Below, piece after piece: positions 23,577-33,600 of a DNA stretch of 64,000 nt. A model generated the notes under the pieces. It saw only the letters and a program-made list of their open reading frames with translations, made no database searches and was not told where the DNA came from. Each line of letters opens with the position of its first letter. The stretch's first letter is position 1. The DNA comes from Spirosoma telluris (GTDB taxonomy: Bacteria > Bacteroidota > Bacteroidia > Cytophagales > Spirosomataceae). Made by a program: the position numbers and the translations under genes. The DNA is taken from the NCBI GenBank assembly GCA_003259005.1, contig QLII01000003.1, positions 1-64,000 of the forward strand. The letters run 5' to 3'.

Positions 23577-24988
23577 TTGTTTCTATCCATGCCAACCAAC
23601 AACATGAATCGCCGGGATTTTATCAGAACCAGTAGCGTTCTGGGCGTGGTCGGTTCGGGAATGAGCCACGACCGTATTCTTGCCAATACAGAAAATCCCA
23701 AACCGACGGCCGGGAAGATAAAAATCAAAACTGTCGGTTCGAATTTTGAGCGTGAACACCTAACTCCGTATCGATTTAAAGGCAGCGCCATTACCGATAG
23801 CTGGCAGGTTGTCAGCCTTCTGGAAAGTGAATCCGGTATCCGAAAAATTGGACTGGGTACACAGGGCGTACTTTGGTCGGACTCCAGCGTGTTTGCTGCT
23901 CATTCAGAAAGTGCCGGGAATGCGTTGATGTATGCCATGACTGAACATGCCCTGCAACTCATGAAAGGTCAATCGTTTCATGGCCCGTTACAGCTCCTCG
24001 ACTGGCTCCTGCCCGATGTGTTGGAGTATGGTAAAAAGATTACGGGCAATCCGGATCTCCGCAAAACCTTTGCACTTAACGCATTGGTTTCGGTCGACAA
24101 CGCAGCCTGGTTGCTGTATGCCGCCGAAAACAGGATTACCAACTTCGACGACATGATTCCTCCGACGTACCGGCCTGGCCTCTCGTACCGACATCAAAAG
24201 GTAGCCAGTATCCCGTCGTTTAGTGTCGGCACGTCGGCGCAAACCATTCGGCAGGCTGCCGATCAGGGGTACTTTATCCTGAAACTCAAAACAGGGTCGG
24301 CGGGTACGCAGCAGGAAATGATTGAAAAAGACATTGCTTTCCTGGAAGCCGTGCATAAAGCCATTGGTCATTATGAAACACCCTTTACGAAAAACGGAAA
24401 AATACCCTACTATTTTGATGCAAACGGACGGTATGAAAAGAAAGAAACGCTTTTACGCTTTCTGGATCACGCCCGAAAAATCGGTGCCTTTGATCAGATT
24501 GCGGTTATCGAAGAGCCTTTTGAGGAGCGTAATGAAATCTACGTTGGCGATTTAGGCGTGCGGGTGGCGGCTGATGAAAGTGCGCATACGGTAGACGATG
24601 TAGCCCACCGGATCGAGCTTGGCTATTCGGCCATTGCCGTAAAAGCGATTGCCAAAACGTTGAGCATGACCATGAAAATTACGCAACTGGCCTTCGAAAA
24701 AAAGATTCCCTGTTTTTGTGCCGACCTGACCGTAAATCCAATTCTGGTCGATTGGAATAAAAATGTAGCGGCCCGTTTACCCCCTTTCCCCGGCATGACG
24801 GTGGGACTTCAGGAAACAAATGGGCATCAGTACTTCAAAAACTGGGACAAACTTACGGGCTATCATCCCAGAGCGGGTGCTGTCTGGACAACGTCGGTGA
24901 ACGGTGTATATCCCACACCACAATCATTCTTTGACGAAAGCGGGGCATATTTCTGCCGTCGCCACACTATGAAACATTGTTTGAATGA
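23577..24988 (+). CDS. Enolase-superfamily (mandelate racemase/muconate lactonizing-like) enzyme, one frameshift near the end
   Basis: The protein begins with a Tat-like signal, MNRRDFIRTSSVLGVVGSG. Enolase-superfamily residues are in order: ILKLKTG (KxK base), YYFDANGRYE (first metal Asp), VIEEPF (metal Glu), VAADES (third metal site) and IAVKAIAK (second Lys). Family members remove water from, or racemise, sugar acids and related compounds. The frame runs past the natural end because a G is missing in 24942-24945. With it restored the protein ends GGIFLPSPHYETLFE at the TGA 24986-24988 (470 residues), and that stop overlaps the next ATG at 24985. Next to a sugar dehydrogenase, it may act on the oxidised sugar. 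That link is inference. Confidence 0.85.
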
Positions 24989-26426
24989 TACCCAACCAAG
25001 TGCGTTCAATAAACCTTACGACTCTACTCATGCGACCAATCTTTATCCATTGGCTGGGGCTGGCAATGGCCATTGCGGCTTATTCGCCGATTGCCGGACA
25101 AAAAATACCCTCTGCCAAAAACAGCAGGACAAAAGCCAATCCACAATGGTCATTCGGTAGCTTCGGCGAAAAGGCCGATGGAGCCCTAAACCTTAGCCAA
25201 ACTACGCTATCAATTAGTACCCAAAATACCCTACACTGTTTTGGCGAAGCTGATTCGTACAGTTTTGCGTACCAAAAACAGCCTTTCCCGTATGACGATT
25301 GCTCGAAAGCGACCATAACGGTAAAAATTAAGTCCTTTACATCCGGCACGACAGGGATTATGATACGCTCAAGTATCAGTCCGTCGGCAGCAAACGCTCA
25401 TTTGGAAGTCAGTTCAACGGGCGATTTATTGCTGATGTCCCGTAAAACCGACGGCACAGCCACTTCCTACACCCGTATGGGAAATCTCCCTTTTCCAATT
25501 GAAGTGAAATTGATAAGACAGGGGTCGGTATTTACTGGGTATTCTAAAAATTCGGATGGCAACTGGATAAAAGGGGCTCGGTCATCGCTGAGGTAGGTAC
25601 TGAACCGCTTGTTGGCGTCTATGCCTGTTCGGGAAGTAAGTCGCAGATTGGCTATTCAGAAGGGGCTAACGGACAAATGCAGGCCATGTTTGAGAATTGG
25701 ACCTATCAGTACGAAGAAACCTATATCCCACCGGAGAAAAACTGGACGGATAAAACGCCCGTGAAGCCAGGAACCCTTTTGCGAGAGAATTTTGATGATG
25801 GAAACCTCTCGAATGTACCGGCCAGTAGCCATAATCCGGTGTGGAATGGGATAAAATTTGCCTACCTGCCCTATGCTAAAACGGGTGGCCGTTACTGGCG
25901 AAAAACGGGCGATGGCATGTATGCCCTGGGCGACAAAAAATGGGCCGACTACGAAACCAGTTTTGAGTTTACATGTCATGTCGGCAATCAATTACCTGAA
26001 GAACTAATGATCCAGGTACGGAATCAGCAAATTTCTGCTTATACGCACCTGGGTAGGTACTATGCCGTATCGCTTCGCGATAAAAACAAGCTGTTTTTTG
26101 AGAAATACGAGTCAGGAACCGTTACCTATAGCCAGTCCGTAAGCATACAGAATTTCATAGACGGCAAAAAGCATACATTGAAAATCAGGTTATTAGACAG
26201 GAATTTCGATGTAATTTATGACAACGCATCGTTGATTAAGGGGAGTGATATCAAAAACCCAATCACCTATGGAAGCCTGGCCGTAAAGTTTACCAACGCG
26301 GATGTGGACCTGGATAATCTGGAGGTGAGTCAGATTGACGATCCTGTCAACGGCTCCACCGATAATTATTTGCTGGATTATTTTGACACACCGCTACCTG
26401 CTTACTTGAAAAAGTACGGCTACTAA
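24985..26426 (+). CDS. Secreted protein with two jelly-roll-like domains, one frameshift
   Basis: The joined frame encodes 480 residues. The ATG at 24985 overlaps the previous stop. The signal peptide appears to begin at MRPIFIHWLGL (25030), which may be the true start. Two beta-sandwich-like halves follow: about 50-240 (TGIMIRSSISPSAANAHLEV) and about 260-465 (LLRENFDDGNLSNVP, KWADYETSFEFTCHVG). They resemble concanavalin/LamG-like or DUF1080-like modules that bind or cleave glycans. The break is in GGGG at 25573-25576, and one extra G gives GGSVIAEVGTEPLVGVYA. No catalytic residues can be named. It is part of the same transcription unit as its neighbours. Confidence 0.7.
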
Positions 26427-26444
26427 ACGTATCCCATCTCAGCC

Positions 26445-28792
26445 ATGAAAGTAACCATTGCCAATAAAACGAAGGGCCTAGTGACCCTTGTCGCCTTCTG
26501 TTTTACGATGTACGCCAGGGCGCAGACAGTAACCGCCGATACGTCGCCCAAATTATTCCAGGTAACGACGGCCGAAACCTTACCGGGCGATGCCGTTTTG
26601 ATACGGGGAGAATACCTGGATCATATCAAAACCATCCAGGTAAGCCGACTGGCCGATGACCCGGTTAATCAGGATCTGCCGTCCTACGTTCCCTTACCAC
26701 GGGAGGATGGGTTGATAGCAGAAACCAGGGTTAAGGTAAATGGCCTTATGGAAAACAATGTGATCGAAGTCGATAAGCTTCAGCAACATGCCCAATCGGT
26801 CAAATTCATTATTCCTGATAAAGAGAAAGAAGGCGTATACAGTGTTCGGCTAACGGATGACAACAATGGTACGACTGGCTTCTATTTGAATGCTCCCAAA
26901 GTAAACTGGGTGATCAGCGAAGCTGGCCAGAAGGCCGTTATTGGTGATTATCTACGCATTCAGGGCAAAAACTTATGGCGAAAAGGCTATCAGGGACAGG
27001 TAGTTTTACTGTCAACAGATACCCGTCAGGTAGTTCGGGTGGATGTAGATAAGGTTTTTGATGCCTATTCGGTAAGCGTTACGATTCCGAAAAATACGCC
27101 AGCGGGCGAATACTGGCTGTATTACCACAACGGTCAGGGAGGCAAGACAGCCTGGAGCGAACCACTTACACTAACCGTCAGTGCCCAATCGACGAACGCA
27201 TGGGATAAACAGGTTTTTAATGTAACCGACTACGGAGCGAAAGGGAATGGTGAAAACAATGAAACGGCCGCCTTTCGGGCAGCGCTGGATGCGGCAGAAA
27301 AAAATGGGGGAGGTACGATCTATATTCCCAGAGGGCGTTACAAGTTGACCGGAGAACTGATTTTGCCGCCTTACACGATGTTGAAAGGCGAATCAAAAGA
27401 GCTTACCCAACTCTTTTTTAGTCCACTAAACTGGGACACAGGCGAACTACCCAACAGTCTGATTACCGGCACACACCATTTCGCCGTCAAAAGCCTGACT
27501 ATCTGGGCCTCCAGAGCCTGGGGGATTATACTGCTTACAGGCCCTCCGAGTGAACAGGGAAACATCACCCTGGAAAATTTAATCGTCAGACAGTCGGCCG
27601 AAATGAGCGGTATGCTTTACCAGATCAAAGCCAATCGGGACATTGTAGAAGCGGAGATCCAGAGCCGGTGGAGCCAGACGGGCATCATTTTACGGGGGGA
27701 GAACATTAAACTGCGAAACTGCGATTTCAATTCGAGTGGGATGTATACCTTTTTTGCGGTGAGTGGTTTTATCCAGCATTGTAAATTTACCCGCGAAGGC
27801 ACAGGTATCAATCAACCGTATATGCTCATTCATCCGAAAGGGCTGATTTTTGAAGATTGCTATAAACAAGCCGATGGATATGGCTATGCGGCCAGTATCG
27901 ACGAAAGCCGCAATTTATATGAAGCCCGCAATGTGATTCCCTTTAATTACACAAATGACCGGGAAGCCATGACCCTGGATGGCGGTAGTGGCGGTTATGC
28001 GGGACCGATAAAAAATGTCTACAAAGATATTATTACATTACCCATGGAGCCGATACCTATCAGTGGACACCTAATAAATGGATTGGGGGGGGCGTGTTTA
28101 TTATTGATGGCAAAGGTACCGGACAATACAGGCGTATCGTCAGCCATAGTCTGGATTCCATTCGACTGGATCAGCCATTTCTGGTTGAGCCAGATGCAGG
28201 TTCTGTGATCAGCATTACTACCATCCGAAAGAACTTATTCTATATCAACAATGAGGTCAGTGATGCCGGAGCCTTTCAGTTCTACGGGTCCGTGCAAAAC
28301 GCCGTCATTTCAGGGTTAACGATGCGACGCTGTAACGGAATCGTGGGGCGAGGGTCGTTGCTCTATCATGGAAAACAGCCAGAATGGTATATTGATATTG
28401 TCAATTGCCAACTCTCGGAAGGGAATTATAGCCATTGGTTTGGGACGAATGATCGGCATTCGGGTTTTCAAAGCATTAATTTAATCGGCAACGGAAATTC
28501 GGGAATGAACATCGGTACGCTTCTCAGGCGCAATCATCTCAGCGACTTTAGCTATATCCGAACCTCTCCCGGCGGAAATCCTAACTCCGTAACCGATGTC
28601 ATTATTGACGATAACACAATACGTATCGCCAAAAATGCTATATCACTTGGCGGCACTGGCAGTCAAACATCCAATGTACTTATTCACAATAACCATTATA
28701 GTGATGTGGAGCAACAGGTGGAGGCCAATGTAAACCTTAATTCAAAAGCGTATCTAATTCTGAATGATGGTATTAGCCCCGCTTTAAAATGA
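26445..28792 (+). CDS. Secreted right-handed beta-helix (pectate lyase/polygalacturonase-like) protein, one frameshift
   Basis: After a signal peptide ending near YARAQ come two IPT/TIG-like beta domains (about 30-245). The parallel beta-helix starts with the classic VTDYGAKGNGENNETAAFRA and continues with GGTIYIPRGRYKLTG. This is the fold of pectin-degrading lyases and hydrolases. Repeating turns such as NITLENLIV, NIKLRNCDF and VIIDDNTIRI follow. The frame breaks at CCC 28041-28043. One extra C gives GADTYQWTPNKW and a total of 782 residues. The 8-G run at 28085-28092 is in frame and not the site of the error. Cleavage of a polyuronide backbone is plausible from the fold but unproven. Confidence 0.85.
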
Positions 28793-28852
28793 AGTCACAA
28801 CATACAGTGGAGCTTTGCGATCAATTACGGTACGGTAATCCTGCCAAACGCG

Positions 28853-29016
28853 TCAATGAATGGCCCGGTCCAGATGTACGTACCCGCCGTCAACATGAAT
28901 GAGTTGCCAGGTGGTATGGCTGCTACGGGGGATAACAGAAAAGCCACCATGCTGGCAATCTCCAGGGTAGTGGTCATGCGCTTTTTCAGCGAAATCCGGG
29001 CCGTTATCGTCTACAC
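28853..29016 (-). pseudogene. 3' end of a short-chain dehydrogenase gene cut by an insertion sequence
   Basis: On the minus strand the last codons read EIASMVAFLLS and then, in another frame, SSHTTWQLIHVDGGYVHLD before a TGA at 28853-28855. This is the conserved C-terminal block of NAD(P)-dependent short-chain dehydrogenases that act on sugars. The rest is missing because an IS3-family element begins at 29017. Small frame breaks lie in the C/G run near 28929 and in an A run. I could not recognise the 5' part of the gene on the far side of the element. Confidence 0.65.
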
Positions 29017-29055
29017 TGTCTTGTCCGGAAATAGATTGACCATCACCGCAAGCTG

Positions 29056-29460
29056 ATGGACCACTTATTTTTGCTTCGTACTCAGGCGCATGAGCTCAAA
29101 ATGCGTCAGATGGTTGAGGAAATCAACCTGGGCCGGCTGACCATCGATCAGGCCATGGCCAAGTTCAACGTTTTGACTCGTCATACGGTTAGAAAGTGGC
29201 TGGACCGAGTGCGTCACGAGAACTTCCAGCGCACAGATGCTATGAACCAGGCCGCTAAACAGCCTCCGCCAACCCTCGTCGAACAAATGGCTCACAAAGC
29301 TGATGAGTTAGCGGGTCGAGTCAAACAATTAGAGAAGGAACTGGAGCAATCTCAGCTTCAAGTGCGCTACTACACCACCGTCATACGGGTTGCCGAGCAA
29401 GAACTGGGCATCGCCATCGAAAAAAAGTTCGATACCAAGCAATCCAACTCCTACGAGTAA
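29056..29460 (+). CDS. IS3-family transposase OrfA (helix-turn-helix and leucine zipper)
   Basis: The 134-residue product has an N-terminal DNA-binding domain (INLGRLTIDQAMAKFNV then TRHTVRKWLDRVR). A coiled coil follows, from about residue 70 (ADELAGRVKQLEKELEQ). Alone it acts as a DNA-binding regulator of transposition. Near its end the sequence A AAA AAG at 29421-29427 is a standard -1 slippery site. Slippage there joins it to OrfB through VRYQAIQLLRVTHPHFRLRQ. Confidence 0.9.
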   Translation: MDHLFLLRTQAHELKMRQMVEEINLGRLTIDQAMAKFNVLTRHTVRKWLDRVRHENFQRTDAMNQAAKQPPPTLVEQMAHKADELAGRVKQLEKELEQSQLQVRYYTTVIRVAEQELGIAIEKKFDTKQSNSYE

Positions 29461-29495
29461 CTCACCCGCACTTCCGCCTAAGGCAGGTTGGTGGG

Positions 29496-30302
29496 TTGTT
29501 TGGTTTTAGTCGACAGGCGTTCTATCAGCATAAGTGTCGCCAACTGACTGGGGAAGAGAAAGATGAGCAGGTGTTAAGCCTGGTCGAGCGACTTCGAAGC
29601 GACCACCCTAGAATAGGGGGAAAGAAGCTATATGAGCTGATGAAAGAAGAAATGATTGGAAAGGGGATAAAAATGGGCAGGGATTCTCTATTTGACTTAT
29701 TAGCCGCTAACCATCTGTTAATCAGAAAGCGTAAGCGCAAGATGGTCACTACGTTCTCCCGTCATCGCTTTCGGAAGTACCCTAACCTAATTAAAGGTTT
29801 AGTCATTTTACGTCCTAACCAGGTGTGGGTGGCGGACATTACGTACTGGTTGACGGAAGCTGGCTATTTGTACATCTCCTTAATCACGGATGCTTACTCC
29901 CGGCGAATCATGGGCTTTGCTTTAGCCGATAATTTAGAAGCCGTGCATTGTCGACGAGCGCTGGAAATGGCCCTTAAACAGATTACAAAACGAATGGGAA
30001 AGAACCTGATTCATCACAGTGATCGAGGGATTCAGTATAGCTGTGATGAGTATGTACAGGTGGTCGATAGCTACCACATCCGAATCAGCATGACCGAGAA
30101 CTCGGACCCGCTGGAGAATTCGATCGCCGAGCGAGTCAACGGAATACTTAAGCAGGAGTATCTAAGCCATCAACCCGTACGCACGCTGGATGAAGCTTAT
30201 GACTTATTGGAAAGAGGGGTGTTTCTCTACAACTATAAGCGACCACATCTAAGCTGCAACATGCTCAGCCCAATGAGGCTCACGCTACTCATGGACCGCT
30301 AG
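29496..30302 (+). CDS. IS3-family transposase OrfB (DDE integrase core)
   Basis: The open frame starts with TTG at 29496, but the true product is an OrfAB fusion made by -1 frameshifting near 29421-29427, since the frame is open back to that point. It contains an HTH_21 helix region (DHPRIGGKKLYELMKEEM). The rve core has all catalytic residues: Asp in VWVADITYW, Asp in IHHSDRGIQYS and Glu in NSIAERVNGILKQEYL. The C-terminal YNYKRPHLSCNMLSPM is typical of the family. Length and motifs indicate an active enzyme. Confidence 0.92.
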   Translation: MFGFSRQAFYQHKCRQLTGEEKDEQVLSLVERLRSDHPRIGGKKLYELMKEEMIGKGIKMGRDSLFDLLAANHLLIRKRKRKMVTTFSRHRFRKYPNLIKGLVILRPNQVWVADITYWLTEAGYLYISLITDAYSRRIMGFALADNLEAVHCRRALEMALKQITKRMGKNLIHHSDRGIQYSCDEYVQVVDSYHIRISMTENSDPLENSIAERVNGILKQEYLSHQPVRTLDEAYDLLERGVFLYNYKRPHLSCNMLSPMRLTLLMDR

Positions 30303-30435
30303 AGCGCCGTTGGAAAAACTATTATAAACCAACTGGTTCGGACGATAAAAAGTAGTGTACATTAGGACTAAGAATAAAAGGGTAAACGTATTTCAGGACT
30401 AACTCAAAACGGTCAACTATTTTCAGGACGATACA

Positions 30436-30638
30436 CACTGTCTTGTCCGACAGACTTACCGACGTTTTTCTGAACGGTGGCCGGGTAGGAGGGAAGTGGC
30501 TGGAATCGGCCATTTTTGCGTTCAATAAACCCGTTCAATTTAGTAGTCCACCAATTTGACACGTTGTGAGCTTTTTCTGGACGAATTATTAATACATTCA
30601 GTTCATAATGATCCTGAAGAAATTCAATCATTCATGAG
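30436..30638. other. Gene-free stretch right of the IS3 element
   Basis: From the duplicated CAC to the end of the next gene I see no supported coding region. Oddly, bases 30439-30449 repeat the first 11 bases of the insertion sequence (TGTCTTGTCCG), now outside its right end. This could be a fragment of a related element's end or a preferred target. Confidence 0.4.
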
Positions 30639-33600
30639 CTAAGATCGCCAAACATCATCTAAGTCATCGGCGGCTTCTCGCTCTGCATCCCTCTCATAAG
30701 AAGTAGATAGTCCCTTTAAGGTAGTTGCAAAACGATAATAGCCGTATTCTTCAAGTTGCTCAGCCTGAGATCTATATTTTTCGGCCAATTGATGCTCTGC
30801 TTTTCCAGATGTTGATGTATAAACCCCACGTGAATTAAATACCTGCGTAGAAAATCCATTTCTCATTTCCTGCGCATCCTTACTATTTAACTCTCTAGCT
30901 GCTGCTTGATGAATCCATAGCCCACCGGGATCGGCTGGAGTATACACCAGTATTTTCCCAACATTTGAAAGCGCACTCGCCAAATGGCCCGTTTCTGTAC
31001 ATTCTCGCTTAACTTCATCAAGCCAGTAAGTTAATTTTTCACCATGAAAGCTACCATCTTTTTGCTTACCGGGTGGAATGCGCCAATCGTCTAAGAGGTG
31101 GTAAGCATTTAAGGCAAGATTTCGTCGTTGTTCAGTAACCTCCTCTTTCTCTTCATTTTGATTCTTTGACCGATAGATTAACCGAAGTATTTCGCAAAAA
31201 AAGGCTGGCTCATCGGCTAACCGTTGCATCAAAAACCTAGGGCTTGCCTCACTATGCCGATCTAGGAAAGGTAATAATAGCCATTCGACCAGATACATGT
31301 CGTCTGGATTCGTCTCATCATTATCTTGAAGGGCTTTAATTATCTCAACTACATAATGAGCGTCCATCGTGTTAGCCGTTTTGGACGACTGTGATACGGC
31401 CACTAGTACTTTTACCGCTTGCTTAACATCAAGAGGTAATTTTTCATGATTGATATACCAGATACAGTAAACCGCATCATAAGCTCGGTTATATTCCACT
31501 AAACGATCGATCGCCCAAGATAATTTTTGGCCTGCTTGATATGGATTAACATTCGTTTTTGACCAATAGATCGATTCATTTTCAGAAAGTAGTTTGCCTA
31601 TTCGATCCCAGGTATCTGAGCTGAAAGGTAGGTTGGCAAATAACTGACCTATCGTCTCGGGTTGCCATGTTGAAAAATCTAAGGCATCAATCCAATCCCA
31701 CCCTTTTACCCGAAATCTAGCATTGATGTAGCCACCAATAAATAATGAAAGTGGTTTTAGATCCTCTAGTAAAAGATTGGCTAATAGGGTGGGTTCCAGT
31801 TCAGCTGTTTCGATTACACCAAGAGCAAGACCTACATGTACGGGTGAATCAACCTGCTGTGTAAATGCTAAGACAGCCTCTAGTCCGCCAGCAGCATAAA
31901 CTTCTGCTATAGCTTCCTGTCGTATTTCTTGAAGCTTTTTCCATTGTTCTTCGTAATTTCCTTGGCTTTCGAAGAATATGGCATCTCGTTCGTTGAAAAG
32001 TCGCTGATGACGGTAAAATCCAGCGGTTGGACTAATTCGACTAGCGACTTGCTCCATTCGACTGAGCTGTGCCGCTGGTAAGGCCCAGTCTGTATCTGAA
32101 AATTTTCGATGTTTAACTACTAAGCCAATTAATGTATTCCAAATCAATAATCGTTCGGTCTCCGGTAACTGTGCAATATCGTTTGACACTAAATAGGTTA
32201 GTAGAAGGTCTTGAGCCGCGGGAGCTAGGTCAGCCAAACGGCTTATTAATTCGGCCAGTTTCTTATTATCTTTCTTGGCCAGGTCTATCGCTAATTCGGT
32301 GTAGCCATTCACTTGCTCAAAATATTCTCGATTCGTAACTCCAGGTTTCCAGATATCAGGTATTGACTCTCGCCATGTAGGTTTCCGAGTGCCCATCGTG
32401 GTGCTGTGCGTTTTGGGCATCAGTGATACGATTAACTGCCATCCTATATCAGGAAATTCGTCAACTAGTGTTGCGACAGCCGCTTTTCGTTTGGCAATAC
32501 TGGCGCATGTTTGCGGATACCAAGGCAATAAAATTGTTGTCAACGAGTTGATTGGCCGGTTAGCCCAATTGCCTCCCGGATCTTTACTAGCCAATTCTCC
32601 TAAAACGACAATAGAACGAATAAGGTAGTCAGATTCCCACGCAAGCGTTTCTAATGCCCACAGTAGTCCGGTTAGATAATTAGTTCCAAAAAGACCTGCG
32701 CCCTCCTGAGAAAACAGACTATCAAAGGGACAGGGTACAGTAGATAAGGATGATTCTACTGCATGAAGAAACTGATCGGGCGCTGCCTCAGCTAATAAGG
32801 GAAGCTGATGATTAAGACTAGCCCATAAGCTCCAATCGCCATCTTTTAATGTTGCCCTGACCACCATTTGGGCAATTTGCTCTGCTTTGCCAAGGGAGCA
32901 CGAAGTCAGTGGCTTAAAATGATTACCCAACAGGGCTAAGCTCTCCGAAATTCCTATACGTAGACCAGTAGAGTACTTATGTTTTTTTTCCAGTACATTG
33001 GCCATGTGCCGATCTGAAGCGGATAGCTCAAATTGTGGGTCGACTTCTCGCAATACTGTTATAGCCAAATCTTTAAACCGGTCTAACTGCTCGTTAAATA
33101 TTCGTGGTCCCAGTGCATACCAGACTTCGTAGCGAGTAACAACTTTCCAGTTACCATCACGATGTAAGAGGGGAGTGCCCGGGCGGAGCAAAATATTACG
33201 CATTGTCCCGATCCACTCCCCGTAGACGTTTCCCGATAGCCTGTCGATTGCTTTTTGATCGCCTTCCATCCACTCAGTCCACCCGCCTAGTAACTCCGCA
33301 ATCACCAATTCGGCAGCATCGGTTTCCTGAGCCCACTGTGGCAATAATGATAAGTTTTGCAAGCAGCGAAGCAATGAGTTTAGGTTTCCACTGCTTTTTT
33401 GGGACAGACTTCGGGCGCGCTGATCTGGATACCCGGCCTGGACTAAAGCCTGCTCAACCTGATACGTGTTCGGACTTGGCATGTTTACTCGATTCAAACC
33501 GGGTATACCACCGGGCATGCCAGCAAAAATGACAGCGTGCCCTCCCCTTTTAGCACGTTCTAAGAGCATCATTCCTCCAGATTCGGTGTCATTTAATTCA

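Larger units (their letters stand above)
29017..30435 (+). mobile_element. Intact IS3-family insertion sequence with 3-bp target duplication
   Basis: The element starts TGTCTTGTCCGGAAATAG at 29017 and ends with a related inverted repeat, CTATTTTCAGGACGATACA, at 30435, with TG..CA type termini. The bases CAC at 29014-29016 and 30436-30438 flank it, the 3-bp duplication typical of the family. It carries orfA and orfB with a canonical slippery site between them. The intact ends suggest a recent insertion. It splits a short-chain dehydrogenase gene and marks the left edge of the accessory island. Confidence 0.85.

Noticed and set aside
28085..28092. Eight-G run as the break point of the beta-helix gene
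   Set aside because: The reading frame through the run is correct (WIGGGVFIIDG); the shift lies earlier, at 28041-28043.
1..28792. Programmed frameshifting as the cause of the many split genes
   Set aside because: The sites are mostly G/C runs without a common slippery signal and occur in unrelated families; a true slippery site is seen only in the IS3 element.
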